Positions 1 to 8,474 of a stretch of DNA of 64,000 nt are shown piece after piece. The DNA is from Hyphomonas oceanitis SCH89 (GTDB lineage Bacteria; Pseudomonadota; Alphaproteobacteria; Caulobacterales; Hyphomonadaceae). A model generated the notes under the pieces. The model worked only from the letters and a program-made list of their open reading frames with translations, was not told the DNA's origin and ran no database searches. The stretch covers positions 62,001 through 126,000 of the forward strand of contig NZ_ARYL01000005.1 in the NCBI RefSeq assembly GCF_000685295.1, given 5' to 3'. The translations under genes and the position numbers were made by a program. Position 1 is the stretch's first letter; every line of letters begins with the position of its first letter.

Positions 1-423
1 GGCGGACCGACCCCGAACCCGACCTATGAGGAAGTCTGCAGCGGCCGCACGGGCCATACGGAAGTCGTGCGCGTCGTGTTTGACTCGTCAAAGGTCACCT
101 ATGGCGAGCTGGTGAAACTTTTCCTCGAAAGTCACGACCCGACCCAGGGTATGCGCCAGGGCGGGGATGTCGGCACGCAATACCGGTCGGCCATTTACAC
201 GACCAGCGATGCGCAGGAAGACACGGCCCATCAGATGGTCGAGGCCTATCAGGGCGCGCTGGCCCGTTCCGGTCACAGCGCGGGCATTACGACCGAGATC
301 AAGCCGATCGATAAGTTCTACTATGCCGAGGACTATCACCAGCAATACCTCGCCAAGAATCCGGCAGGCTATTGCGGCATTGGCGGCACGGGCGTGTCCT
401 GCCCGATCGGGCTCAGCGTCTAG
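1..423 (+). CDS. msrA: Peptide methionine-S-sulfoxide reductase MsrA, 3' part
   Basis: The frame is open from base 1, so the start and the catalytic GCFWC region lie outside the window; 140 codons remain. The remaining part has family landmarks: a [11 protein letters not shown] stretch, the HDPTQ motif, the GTQYRSAIY block and a [13 protein letters not shown] stretch. MsrA reduces methionine-S-sulfoxide in proteins with thioredoxin. The C-terminal [10 protein letters not shown] keeps two cysteines that could act as resolving residues; this is inferred from MsrA proteins in general. The TAG stop at 421-423 is followed by an inverted repeat. Confidence 0.93.
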   Translation, partial: GGPTPNPTYEEVCSGRTGHTEVVRVVFDSSKVTYGELVKLFLESHDPTQGMRQGGDVGTQYRSAIYTTSDAQEDTAHQMVEAYQGALARSGHSAGITTEIKPIDKFYYAEDYHQQYLAKNPAGYCGIGGTGVSCPIGLSV

Positions 424-450
424 GACATTCCGGGTCTTGCTCCCTGAGCG

Positions 451-535
451 CTCATCCTGAGCGAAGTCGAAGGATGGGCGCGGGCTTCCAGAGATGATCG
501 TACAGGGCTCGTCCTTCGACTTCGCTCAGGATGAG
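451..535. repeat. Long inverted repeat, REP-like
   Basis: Two 24-base arms at 451-474 and 512-535 are exact reverse complements (the left arm starts CTCATCCTGAGCG), separated by about 37 bases. It lies between two convergent genes, msrA and a membrane protein, and could fold into a long hairpin that ends both transcripts. This sequence type resembles dispersed palindromes in alphaproteobacterial genomes. That it is repeated elsewhere in this genome is inference; only one copy is in the window. Confidence 0.75.
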
Positions 536-556
536 CCCTTTTCATGTCGGGAGGGT

Positions 557-1624
557 CTAGGAGCCGAAATTCATCGAGAAGCGCTTGCGCGTCTCGATCA
601 TGGTCTGCGCCTTGAACATGGCGTCCGAGGCGGTCTGTGCCTTCTGGATGGCCGGATCGCCTCTCAGGGCCTCAACCACCAGCGACAGCTGGGCGATCGC
701 CTCCTGAACCGTCTTCTGGTCGAACTGTTTCTCTGCGCGGGCGAGCAGGGCCCGCCCAAGATCCATCCGGGCCTGCAGGACAAGCGCTGAGTCGGATGTC
801 GTGTCGACCGCTTCGAGGTGCGCGCGGCGCATGGTGATCACCCGGTCGAGCGCGGCCAGGTCGCCCATGGCCTCCGCCACATGCACGCCGGATGCACAGA
901 AGTCGGCCTCAAGCTCGCTCCGCACAACAGGCGCTACGCCCCCTGCCCCCGCCATCATCCCGTCCAGCGCTTCGGCGAGCAGTTTCATCTTTTCAGGCCT
1001 GAAGGCCTGCGGATTGGCCAGCGCCGGCTGCAGCTTCTTGGCCAGCAGGTAGGCCGCGACCCGCGGCATCTCGCCGTCCAGCGCGTCAAAGCGACCGGGC
1101 AGCGGAATGCTGAAGGCCCGGGCTTCGTCTGCCCGCAGGCCGCCGCCGCGCGACAGGCCCTGAACGACCAGCCCATCCGCTCCCTTGCCGATGCGGCTCG
1201 CCCAGACCAGCATGTCGGCATCCGCCGTCGCGAGGCGCTTGCGGGCCTCAGCCAGAATTTTCTGCTCCGAGCCGCCCGTGATCTGGCCTGTGCTGACAAC
1301 GCGGAAAGGCGCGCCGAAATTGAACTCGGCGAGATGGTCCTGGATGGCCGCTGTCAGCCATTTGCGCGTCCGCCCGGCTCCCGGCCCCGTTGGCCGCGCC
1401 AGAAGGATGCGATAGCCCGGCTCCTTGCTGCGGCGGAAAGCCCGTGCACCGGCTGCGTTGCGCATGCGCGTCACAAGCGCGCGAAGGCCCGAGAACAGGA
1501 GGAAAATCAGCACAAGGCACAGGAGCACGGCCATCGCGAACCCGAACGTCGCGAACTCATGGGCACTGAGCGCATGCGTCTCGACCCAGTCTTCAGCTGC
1601 CGTGAACCAGCCTGTTTCCAGCAT
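557..1624 (-). CDS. Hypothetical membrane-anchored protein
   Basis: No family recognised. The reading frame could start earlier (1678), but the Met at 1624 has a GAGG about 9-13 bases upstream and gives 355 residues beginning MLETGWF. One hydrophobic segment at about residues 26-47 is followed by basic residues, then a soluble region. That region has a first part near a possible Rossmann-like or substrate-binding fold (residues about 70-150) and an alpha-helical, Ala/Leu-rich C-terminus that looks TPR-like. It is divergent from gluQ and convergent with msrA. A membrane-tethered scaffold is the most that can be inferred. Confidence 0.7.
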   Translation of the reverse strand: MLETGWFTAAEDWVETHALSAHEFATFGFAMAVLLCLVLIFLLFSGLRALVTRMRNAAGARAFRRSKEPGYRILLARPTGPGAGRTRKWLTAAIQDHLAEFNFGAPFRVVSTGQITGGSEQKILAEARKRLATADADMLVWASRIGKGADGLVVQGLSRGGGLRADEARAFSIPLPGRFDALDGEMPRVAAYLLAKKLQPALANPQAFRPEKMKLLAEALDGMMAGAGGVAPVVRSELEADFCASGVHVAEAMGDLAALDRVITMRRAHLEAVDTTSDSALVLQARMDLGRALLARAEKQFDQKTVQEAIAQLSLVVEALRGDPAIQKAQTASDAMFKAQTMIETRKRFSMNFGS

Positions 1625-1745
1625 GGCAATTGACCTCGTTAACGCCAAGGCGATACGAGCCTTGCCCTTCTGTGGCAACAGGTAATCACTGTTAGACCGG
1701 GCGATCCCGCGCTAGCATCGCCATGCGGCATCAATGGGAGGGCAC

Positions 1746-2591
1746 GTGTCAGAATTTGTCACCCGTTTCGCGCCGTCCCCCACGGGGCACCTGCATCTCG
1801 GCCACGCGGCCTCGGCCTTCCATGTCTGGGATGCGGCCCGCGCAGCTGGCGGACGCGTGCTGCTGCGCCTTGAGGATATCGACCAGACCCGCTGCCGCCC
1901 GGCATACGAGGCCTCCATTCTCGCCGACCTGAAATGGCTGGGCCTCGACTGGTCCGGCCCCGTCCGGCGCCAGTCGGACCATTTCGACAACTATGCGAAG
2001 GTCATCGACAGCCTCAATGAACGCGGCCTGATCTATCGCTGCTTCAAGACCCGGCGCGAGATCGCCGCCGCCCTGCCCGCCGGCGTCGACCCGGACGAAG
2101 CCGGCTATGTCGGCAAGCCGTTTTCGCCGTCAGAGGAAGCCGAGTACCTGAGCCGGGGCCATGCCTTTGCCTGGCGGCTGTCCCTTGCCCGGGCAAGGGA
2201 CGCACTCGGGCCACGCTACGGCACACTGTCGTACATGGAAGAGACTGCGAACTGTCCAAGAACGGTCCGGGCTGACCCGCAAGCGTTCGGCGATGTCGTC
2301 CTAGCCCGCAAGGACACGCCCGCCAGCTACCATGTCGCCTGCTGCCACGATGATGCGCTGCAGGGCGTCACCCATGTCATTCGCGGCGAAGACATACGCG
2401 CCATGACCAGTGTGCATGTCCTTTTGCAGGCGCTGATGGACTGGCCGACGCCGCTCTACCGCTTCCACCCGCTGGTCCTTGGCCCCGACGGTAAAAAGCT
2501 CTCCAAACGCGCCGGCGACAAGGGATTGTCGGCCTACCGCGAAGAAGGGATGACACCAGACGATATCCGGGCCATGACCAGCGCCGCATGA
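1746..2591 (+). CDS. gluQ: Glutamyl-Q tRNA(Asp) synthetase (GluQ-RS/YadB)
   Basis: A shortened glutamyl-tRNA synthetase homologue of 281 residues without an anticodon-binding domain, as expected for GluQ-RS, which attaches glutamate to queuosine 34 of tRNA-Asp. It has the class I HLGH motif near the N-terminus and KLSK as the KMSKS equivalent. An ATG at 1734 is in frame, but GGGAGG at 1736-1741 is well placed for the GTG at 1746, so GTG is preferred. Oddly, the region that in E. coli GluQ-RS holds a zinc site (CxC plus a later Cys) here reads RCFKTRREI with a single Cys. The last 4 bases overlap the next gene (ATGA). Confidence 0.9.
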   Translation: MSEFVTRFAPSPTGHLHLGHAASAFHVWDAARAAGGRVLLRLEDIDQTRCRPAYEASILADLKWLGLDWSGPVRRQSDHFDNYAKVIDSLNERGLIYRCFKTRREIAAALPAGVDPDEAGYVGKPFSPSEEAEYLSRGHAFAWRLSLARARDALGPRYGTLSYMEETANCPRTVRADPQAFGDVVLARKDTPASYHVACCHDDALQGVTHVIRGEDIRAMTSVHVLLQALMDWPTPLYRFHPLVLGPDGKKLSKRAGDKGLSAYREEGMTPDDIRAMTSAA

Positions 2592-3490
2592 CCTCCCTGG
2601 AAACACACTCAACACCCCTGACACGTCACTGGATCGGACCGCTCATGGTCCTGACCGGCGGCATATGCATTGGCTTTGCACCCATCGGCCTCCGGCTGGG
2701 ACTGGGCGAACTGGGGCCGCAGGGCATCGCCTTCTGGCGCTATGTCTTTGCCGCCCCGCTCTTGCTGGGCCTCGTCTTCTTGATCGAGCGCCGGGCGCCG
2801 CGCCCCCCAAACCGGTTCGTGCTGCTCGCCGGCACCTTCTTCACGCTCGACATTGCCCTCTGGCACTGGGGCCTGACGCTGACCACCGTGTCGAATGCGA
2901 CATTCATCGTGAACCTCGGCAACGTGTCCGTCGGTTTCGTCGCCTGGCTATTCCTGAAGGAGCGCCCGACCAATATCTGGTTTGTTGCCATCCTGCTGGC
3001 AGTCGCAGGCGCCGCGGCCCTGTCGCTGGGCGGAGAAGTCGGCGGCAAAGGCGACATACGCGGCGACCTGCTGGCCCTCGGGGCAGCGCTGCTCGTCTCG
3101 GGCTACATGCTCTGCTCGAAACTTGCCCGGCGGCGCCTTGGCGGTATCGAGACCATATTCTGGCTGACCATTGTGGAAGTCTGCGTCGGCGGGCTTATTC
3201 TGCTGGTGTCGGGCGAACCGCGCCTGCCGGCCACACTCAATGGCTTCGGCGTGCCCCTCTTCCTGGCCATTTTCGTGCAGATCATGGGTCAGGGCCTCAT
3301 CATTGCAGGGTTGGGGCGAACACCCGCCGCCATTGCCGGCGTCCTCGTGGTCGTCCAGCCCGTTGTCGCGGCGGCCATTTCATGGGTCATGTTCGACGAA
3401 CCGCTCACTGCCCTGCAAGCTGGCGGCGCCGTGGCCATTCTCGTGGCTGTGTGGCTCTCGCAACGCGGAAAACCGGTCCCGATCGACTAA
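2588..3490 (+). CDS. EamA/DMT-family transporter
   Basis: A 300-residue integral membrane protein with about ten hydrophobic segments in two EamA repeats (roughly residues 15-150 and 160-295). The second repeat has the typical GLGRTPAAIAGVL...QPVVAAAISW pattern. DMT proteins export or import small metabolites; the substrate cannot be read from sequence. Its ATG lies inside the gluQ stop (ATGA overlap), so it is probably translationally coupled to gluQ. The link to queuosine or glutamate metabolism is only positional. Confidence 0.9.
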   Translation: MTSLETHSTPLTRHWIGPLMVLTGGICIGFAPIGLRLGLGELGPQGIAFWRYVFAAPLLLGLVFLIERRAPRPPNRFVLLAGTFFTLDIALWHWGLTLTTVSNATFIVNLGNVSVGFVAWLFLKERPTNIWFVAILLAVAGAAALSLGGEVGGKGDIRGDLLALGAALLVSGYMLCSKLARRRLGGIETIFWLTIVEVCVGGLILLVSGEPRLPATLNGFGVPLFLAIFVQIMGQGLIIAGLGRTPAAIAGVLVVVQPVVAAAISWVMFDEPLTALQAGGAVAILVAVWLSQRGKPVPID

Positions 3491-3568
3491 ATCGCGGCGA
3501 TTGAATCGAAACTGCCACAAAACTCGTCTATCACTCCCCCCATCGTATCTGATCGGGGAACCAAAGAC

Positions 3569-5161
3569 ATGCGCACTTCCATCGCCGCCCTCATGACGGG
3601 CCTCGCGCTCGCCGCCACCTCCTGTACAACGCCGCCGCCTGCCGAAGCGCCTGACGCACTGGCCACCACCGAAACCGCTGCGCCCCCTGCCCCGCTCCGC
3701 CCGGGCCTCGTGCCGGAACAGGCAGGCGATTCCTATTATGTCTCAGCCGCGGCCGCCGTGCAGAAGCGCATTGACACGCAAGGCGTGAAGCCCGCGAAAA
3801 ACGTGATCCTCTTCATCGGCGACGGCATGAGCATTCCCACCGTCACCGCCGCCCGCATCTATGCCGGCCAGAAGCGCGGCCTTGACGGCGAGTCCTACTC
3901 GCTGACGATGGAAACCCTGCCGCACATGGCCCTCTCGAAAACCTACAGCCATGACTATCAGGTGGCCGACAGCGCCTCGACCGCGACGGCCATGACCGCT
4001 GGTGTGAAAGTCAATTCCGGCACGCTTGGCGTCCTCAAGGAAGCCACCCGCAACAATTGCGCGCTGGCACAAGGCAACGGCACCGATTCCATCTTCGACC
4101 TTGCCGAGCGCGAAGGCCTTGCGACCGGCATCGTCTCCACGGCCCGCATCACGCATGCAACGCCGGGGTCGACCTATTCGGAAACCCCGAACCGCGACTG
4201 GGAATCCGACGCGGATCTCAAGGGCGGCGATGCGGGAGACTGCAAGGATATCGCCCGCCAGCTGATCGAATGGCCGGAAGGCGACGGGTTCGAAGTCGCC
4301 ATGGGTGGCGGACGCTCCGCCTTCCTGACCGAAGCTGAAGCCGACCCGGAAAACGACGGCAAGACCGGCAGCCGCAAGGATGGCCGCGACCTGACCGCCG
4401 AATGGGTCGCCAAGGGGCCCGAGCATGTCTACATCACCGACCAGGCAGGCTTCGATGCCACCGACTTTACCTCGAATGTGAAAGTCCTCGGCCTGTTCGA
4501 ACGCTCGCATATGCAGTTCGAAATAGACCGCGCCAAGGATACGGCCGGCGAGCCTTCGCTGGTTGATCTCACCAAGGCAGCCATCACCCGCCTGTCGCAG
4601 GATCCGGACGGCTTTGTCCTGATGGTCGAAGGCGGCCGCATCGACCATGCCCACCACGGCGTCAATGCCGCCCGCGCGCTCGACGAGACCGACGCGTTCG
4701 ACCAGGCCATCGCTGCAGCCCTCGACATGACCGACAATGACGACACGCTGATCATCGTCACCGCCGACCATTCCCACACGATGACGATTTCCGGCTACCC
4801 CCAGCGCGGAAACCCGATCCTCGGCAAGGTCGCGACGGGCCTCGACGACGACCACATGATGGCGCAGGACGGCAAGCCCTACACGACGCTCTCCTATGCC
4901 AGCGGCATGACCGCCTGCCGCATGGTTGAAGGCGAGCCGGACTGCACGCGCGAAGACCTCTCCGATGTCGACACGACCGATCCCGACTTCCAGCAGCCCT
5001 CGCTGGTGTTCATGGGCTCTGAAACCCATGGTGGCGACGACGTGGCGATCTTCGCCACCGGCCCCGGCTCGGAACTCGTTTCCGGCGTCATGGAGCAGAA
5101 CGAGATCTTCCACGTCATGGGCCGCGCCAGCGGTCTCGTGAAGGCAGCCAGCGAAGAATAA
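3569..5161 (+). CDS. Alkaline phosphatase, PhoA superfamily, lipoprotein
   Basis: 530 residues. The N-terminus is a lipoprotein signal with the lipidated Cys at residue 19 (AATSC), followed by a Pro/Ala-rich linker. Metal and catalytic motifs of the alkaline phosphatase family are present: GDGMS (Asp85), DSAS with Ser135 as the expected nucleophile, a VEGGRIDHAHH block, TADHSH and ETHGGDD. It should release phosphate from phosphomonoesters at the cell envelope, bound to a membrane by its lipid. No Pho box was recognised upstream. A second, unrelated alkaline phosphatase (PhoD type) lies at 50440. Confidence 0.93.
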   Translation: MRTSIAALMTGLALAATSCTTPPPAEAPDALATTETAAPPAPLRPGLVPEQAGDSYYVSAAAAVQKRIDTQGVKPAKNVILFIGDGMSIPTVTAARIYAGQKRGLDGESYSLTMETLPHMALSKTYSHDYQVADSASTATAMTAGVKVNSGTLGVLKEATRNNCALAQGNGTDSIFDLAEREGLATGIVSTARITHATPGSTYSETPNRDWESDADLKGGDAGDCKDIARQLIEWPEGDGFEVAMGGGRSAFLTEAEADPENDGKTGSRKDGRDLTAEWVAKGPEHVYITDQAGFDATDFTSNVKVLGLFERSHMQFEIDRAKDTAGEPSLVDLTKAAITRLSQDPDGFVLMVEGGRIDHAHHGVNAARALDETDAFDQAIAAALDMTDNDDTLIIVTADHSHTMTISGYPQRGNPILGKVATGLDDDHMMAQDGKPYTTLSYASGMTACRMVEGEPDCTREDLSDVDTTDPDFQQPSLVFMGSETHGGDDVAIFATGPGSELVSGVMEQNEIFHVMGRASGLVKAASEE

Positions 5162-5173
5162 ACTGCCTTACGT

Positions 5174-5203
5174 AGCGGCCGGGCTGTTCAAATCCCGGCC
5201 GCT
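5174..5203. terminator. GC-rich hairpin after the alkaline phosphatase
   Basis: A perfect 10-base stem AGCGGCCGGG / CCCGGCCGCT (5174-5183 and 5194-5203) with a 10-base loop begins 12 bases after the phosphatase stop. There is no U-tract, so it may terminate weakly or protect the 3' end of the message. Confidence 0.55.
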
Positions 5204-5270
5204 GCGCAATGCTGGCGGCTGAGACCCGTGCGCCATCAAGCGAGCGCCGGGCCAAACCGGAGGAAACACG

Positions 5271-6371
5271 ATGAAAGCTGCCGTCATGCGGGCGCCCAAT
5301 GCGCCGCTCTCGATCGAAGAGGTCACGATCTCCAAGCCCGGCCCGCGCGAAGTGCTCGTGCGGCTGAAGGCTGTCGGTGTTTGCCATTCGGACGTGCACT
5401 TCTGGGACGGCGCCTTTCCGACCGAAATGCCGGTCATCCTCGGCCATGAGAGCGCAGGCATTGTCGAGCAGGTCGGCTCCATGGTCAGCGCGGTAAAGCC
5501 CGGCGATCATGTCGTCTCGATCCTCTCGCCTTTCTGCGGCACCTGCGAATATTGCCTCACAGGCCATATGTCGGTCTGCCACACGGTGAACGGCGAACAG
5601 TTCAAGCGCGGCCCGACAGAGGCGCCCCGCCTGTCGATCGGCAAGGAAAAGGTCTCCCAGTTTCTTAACCTCTCTTCCTTTGCCGAACAGATCCTCGTCC
5701 ACGAGAATACGCTCTGCGTCATCGACAATGACATGCCGATGGACCGCGCCTGCCTGATCGGCTGCGGCGTCATAACGGGTGTCGGGTCCGTGTTCCACGC
5801 CGCGAAAGTCGAGCCTGGCTCGACCGTGGCCGTGCTCGGCTGCGGGGGTGTCGGCCTCTCCACGATCAATGGCGCGGCGATTGCCGGTGCCTCGCGGATC
5901 ATCGCTGTCGACCTTTCAGACGAAAAACTGGCCATGGCGAAGAAATTTGGCGCCACCGACTTTGTTAATCCAAAGAATGGCGACCCGGTCGAACAGGTGA
6001 AGGAACTGACGCAAGGCGGCGTTCACTATGCCTTCGAATGCGTCGGTCTGAAGCTGACGGCCGAGCAGGGCTACATGATGATGCGCCCGCGCGGCGTGAT
6101 GACGGTGATCGGCATGATCCCGCCCGGCGTGAACATTGAAATCCCGGGAATCGAACTGCTTGTTACAGAAAAGCGGCTACAGGGTGCGGTCATGGGCTCG
6201 AACCGCTTCCGCATTGATTTCCCAAGACTTGTGACACTTTACCAACAGGGAAAACTCCACCTCGACGACCTTGTGTCCGATCGGATCGGTCTTGACGGGT
6301 TGACCGGTGCGCTCCAGAATCTTAAAGATAACAAGGGTTCCGTCGCTCGACAGGTTGTCATGTTTGACTAA
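5271..6371 (+). CDS. Zinc-dependent alcohol dehydrogenase, MDR superfamily
   Basis: 366 residues with an intact medium-chain dehydrogenase layout. The catalytic zinc ligands sit in GVCHSDVHFWDG and GHESAG, the structural zinc lobe in a C..C..C.......C pattern (CGTCEYC and following), and the NAD(P) fold in GCGGVGLS. The sequence is closest in style to class III-like or aryl-alcohol enzymes (ECVG, MGSNRFRIDFP); the alcohol oxidised is unknown. A GGAGG lies about 6 bases before the ATG. It stands alone between a terminator-like hairpin and a response regulator gene. Confidence 0.9.
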   Translation: MKAAVMRAPNAPLSIEEVTISKPGPREVLVRLKAVGVCHSDVHFWDGAFPTEMPVILGHESAGIVEQVGSMVSAVKPGDHVVSILSPFCGTCEYCLTGHMSVCHTVNGEQFKRGPTEAPRLSIGKEKVSQFLNLSSFAEQILVHENTLCVIDNDMPMDRACLIGCGVITGVGSVFHAAKVEPGSTVAVLGCGGVGLSTINGAAIAGASRIIAVDLSDEKLAMAKKFGATDFVNPKNGDPVEQVKELTQGGVHYAFECVGLKLTAEQGYMMMRPRGVMTVIGMIPPGVNIEIPGIELLVTEKRLQGAVMGSNRFRIDFPRLVTLYQQGKLHLDDLVSDRIGLDGLTGALQNLKDNKGSVARQVVMFD

Positions 6372-6395
6372 GAATCTACGGGAAAACGTGCGCCG

Positions 6396-6411
6396 TTAAC
6401 GGGAATGTTAA
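6396..6411 (+). promoter_or_regulatory. Paired TTAA boxes upstream of the response regulator
   Basis: GTTAAC occurs twice (6395-6400 and 6407-6412), which puts two TTAA cores 8 bases apart. The CtrA consensus of Caulobacterales is TTAA-N7-TTAAC, so the spacing is one base too long for a standard site. It may be a weak CtrA-like site or chance. Confidence 0.3.
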
Positions 6412-6476
6412 CCATCTGAGGTAGCTTGTTAGAAACTAGCTGCATGAAAATGGGAACGAAAGGAGGGCCTGTTCAT

Positions 6477-6881
6477 TTGACCAATATGACCAAGCCGCCT
6501 CAAATCCTTATTGTCGAAGACGAGATCCTCATCGCGATGGATCTTGAAGACATGGTCGCCGAAATGGGCGGGGCCGCTGTTGCCTCCGCCCATACGATTC
6601 AAGCAGCCATGAAACTTGCCGAATCAATCGAAGCCGATGCGGCCATTCTCGACGTGGATGTGGCTGGACAGCTTGTGTTCCCGGTCGCCGATATCCTTGC
6701 CGCACGGGGCATCCCCTTCCTGTTCAATACAGGCCATTCGGCTGAGGACATTCTCCGAGCGCGCTATCAATCAGCTCCGATCTGCCGCAAGCCCACGCTT
6801 CCGCGCCAGCTCAAGTCTGCCCTGAAGCAGCTTCTCTCATCAAAAAATGATTCGGTCGGCAGCGGGCCCCTGCCAGCCTAG
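6477..6881 (+). CDS. Single-domain response regulator
   Basis: A receiver domain with no output domain, 134 residues from the proposed TTG. Expected motifs are present: the acidic pair in IVEDE, the phospho-acceptor Asp in AILDVDV, Thr in FNTGH and Lys in CRKP. AGGAGGG at 6461-6467 is about 10 bases from TTG 6477 and 19 from ATG 6486, which favours the rare TTG; an upstream ATG at 6426 has no such site. Proteins of this type often pair with HWE kinases, but the HWE kinase here is 55 kb away. Its TAG stop shares a CTAG with the end of dapD. Confidence 0.88.
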   Translation: MTNMTKPPQILIVEDEILIAMDLEDMVAEMGGAAVASAHTIQAAMKLAESIEADAAILDVDVAGQLVFPVADILAARGIPFLFNTGHSAEDILRARYQSAPICRKPTLPRQLKSALKQLLSSKNDSVGSGPLPA

Positions 6882-7705
6882 TCGCGCAGCAGCTCGTTGA
6901 CGCCGGTCTTGGACCGCGTCTGGGCATCCACCGTTTTCACGATCACGGCGCAAGCCAGCGATGGTCCGCCATTCTTGTCGGGCAGCGTTCCCGGGACGAC
7001 GACCGAATAGGGCGGCACCTTGCCATAGCTGATCTCGCCCGTCTGGCGGTTCACGATCTTGGTCGACTGCGTGATGAAGACGCCCATCGCAATCACCGAT
7101 CCTTCACCCACAACCACGCCTTCAACCACTTCAGACCGCGCGCCGATGAAGCAATTGTCTTCAATGATGGTCGGATTGGCCTGCAGCGGCTCCAAGACGC
7201 CGCCGATACCCGTTCCGGCGGAGATGTGGCAGTTCGCACCGACCTGCGCGCACGAGCCGACTGAGGCCCATGTGTCGATCATGGTGCCTTCGCCCACATG
7301 GGCGCCAATGTTCACATAGGACGGCATCAGCACGGCATTCTTCGCGATGAAGGCGCCCCGGCGCACGGCGCACGGCGGCACGGCGCGGAAACCGGCTTCG
7401 ATAAAGTCCGCCTCACCCCAGCCTTCAAATTTCGACGGCACCTTGTCCCACCATGTGCCTGGGCCGGGGCCGCCTGGAACAATGCCATTCGCGTTCAGGC
7501 GGAACGACAGGAGCACGGCCTTCTTCAGCCACTGGTGCACGGTCCAGCTGCCATCAGCTTCCTTGCTTGCAACGCGTGCTTCGCCCTTGTCCAGCAGGTC
7601 GATAGCAGCCTCGACAACTTCGCGCACTTCACCGGTTGTTCCGGTGGAAAGCTCATCACGGCGCTCCCAGGCGCGGTCGATTACGTCAGCAAGGGCGTGG
7701 GTCAT
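6878..7705 (-). CDS. dapD: Tetrahydrodipicolinate N-succinyltransferase DapD
   Basis: Transfers succinyl from succinyl-CoA to tetrahydrodipicolinate in the lysine/diaminopimelate pathway. From the Met at 7705 the protein is 275 residues, the usual DapD length; a longer in-frame start at 7768 would overlap the upstream gene and looks wrong. It has the left-handed beta-helix hexapeptide series ([25 protein letters not shown], with GIGGVLEP and [11 protein letters not shown] further on). It follows the nucleotidase gene by 25 bases and is the last gene of an argB-to-dapD operon. Confidence 0.96.
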   Translation of the reverse strand: MTHALADVIDRAWERRDELSTGTTGEVREVVEAAIDLLDKGEARVASKEADGSWTVHQWLKKAVLLSFRLNANGIVPGGPGPGTWWDKVPSKFEGWGEADFIEAGFRAVPPCAVRRGAFIAKNAVLMPSYVNIGAHVGEGTMIDTWASVGSCAQVGANCHISAGTGIGGVLEPLQANPTIIEDNCFIGARSEVVEGVVVGEGSVIAMGVFITQSTKIVNRQTGEISYGKVPPYSVVVPGTLPDKNGGPSLACAVIVKTVDAQTRSKTGVNELLRD

Positions 7706-7730
7706 TTCGGCGAGTCTCCGGTGGGCAGGC

Positions 7731-8474
7731 TTAGAGTGTTTCAATCGCCGCTTCGAGAAAAGCGGCAAGGTCGCCCGTCACATAGTCGATGTGATCCGGC
7801 CCGTCATCCCCAAGAACATCAGAGAGGTTCGCAGGACGCGCCTCGATCGGTTCATGGCTCCAGTCCTTCTCCGAATGGACAAGAACCGTGGTGAAACCGA
7901 CATCCTTGGCGGGCGCCAGGTTGCGCGCGAGATCCTCGAAGAAGATCGCGCCGTGGGGGTCGACATCATGCAGTTTCAGGAAGGCGGCATAGGAGGCAGG
8001 CTTTGGCTTGGGCACATAATCGGAATCCTCGATTCCAAAACTGCCATTGAACAGATGTGAGAGCCCCATCTTGTCGGTCACCTGCTCGGCATGGCCGCGC
8101 GAGCCGTTCGTATAGACAAACTTGCGCCCCGGCAGACGCTCCAGCGCGCTTCGCAGGTTCGGCAGGTCTGGCAGGGGGCTCAGGTCTATTTTGTGGACGT
8201 GACCCAGAAAGTCAGATGGGTCTATCTTGTGAACTGTCATGAGGCCAGCCAGCGTGGTGCCATACTCCGCATAGTATTGTTTCTGGACCTTGCGTGCTTC
8301 TGCCGGCGGCAGCATCAGCAGGCGCGAGACAAAATCTGTCATCCGCGTATCGATCTCGGCAAAGAGATCGCACTCGGCAGGGTAAAGCGTATTATCCAGA
8401 TCGAACACCCAGTCGCGGACATGCCCGAAACTGCCAAACGGCGTGATATGCACGCCCGCGCGATTATCGGTCAT
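7731..8474 (-). CDS. Pyrimidine 5'-nucleotidase, HAD superfamily
   Basis: 247 residues from the Met at 8474. HAD motif I is DLDNTLYP, motif II is the YTNGS block, motif III lysine is in KPKP and the acidic motif IV is FFEDLARN. The layout matches the yeast SDT1-like pyrimidine 5'-nucleotidase subgroup, which dephosphorylates UMP/CMP or related nucleotides. Its first bases overlap the end of the DUF1036 gene by 11 bases, and it leads into dapD. A link with lysine or arginine synthesis is not obvious; the gene order is common in alphaproteobacteria from general knowledge. Confidence 0.9.
   Translation of the reverse strand: MTDNRAGVHITPFGSFGHVRDWVFDLDNTLYPAECDLFAEIDTRMTDFVSRLLMLPPAEARKVQKQYYAEYGTTLAGLMTVHKIDPSDFLGHVHKIDLSPLPDLPNLRSALERLPGRKFVYTNGSRGHAEQVTDKMGLSHLFNGSFGIEDSDYVPKPKPASYAAFLKLHDVDPHGAIFFEDLARNLAPAKDVGFTTVLVHSEKDWSHEPIEARPANLSDVLGDDGPDHIDYVTGDLAAFLEAAIETL

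Noticed and set aside
3743-5113. A 456-codon open frame on the minus strand
   Set aside because: It is antisense to the alkaline phosphatase, whose active-site motifs are all present. The shadow frame shows only Gly/Val/Ala-rich sequence.
5115-5798. A 227-codon minus-strand frame over the start of the alcohol dehydrogenase gene
   Set aside because: Antisense to a gene with intact zinc and NAD motifs; no independent support.
6396-6411. A full CtrA site before the response regulator
   Set aside because: The spacing between TTAA boxes is eight bases instead of seven, so it is listed only as a weak regulatory candidate.
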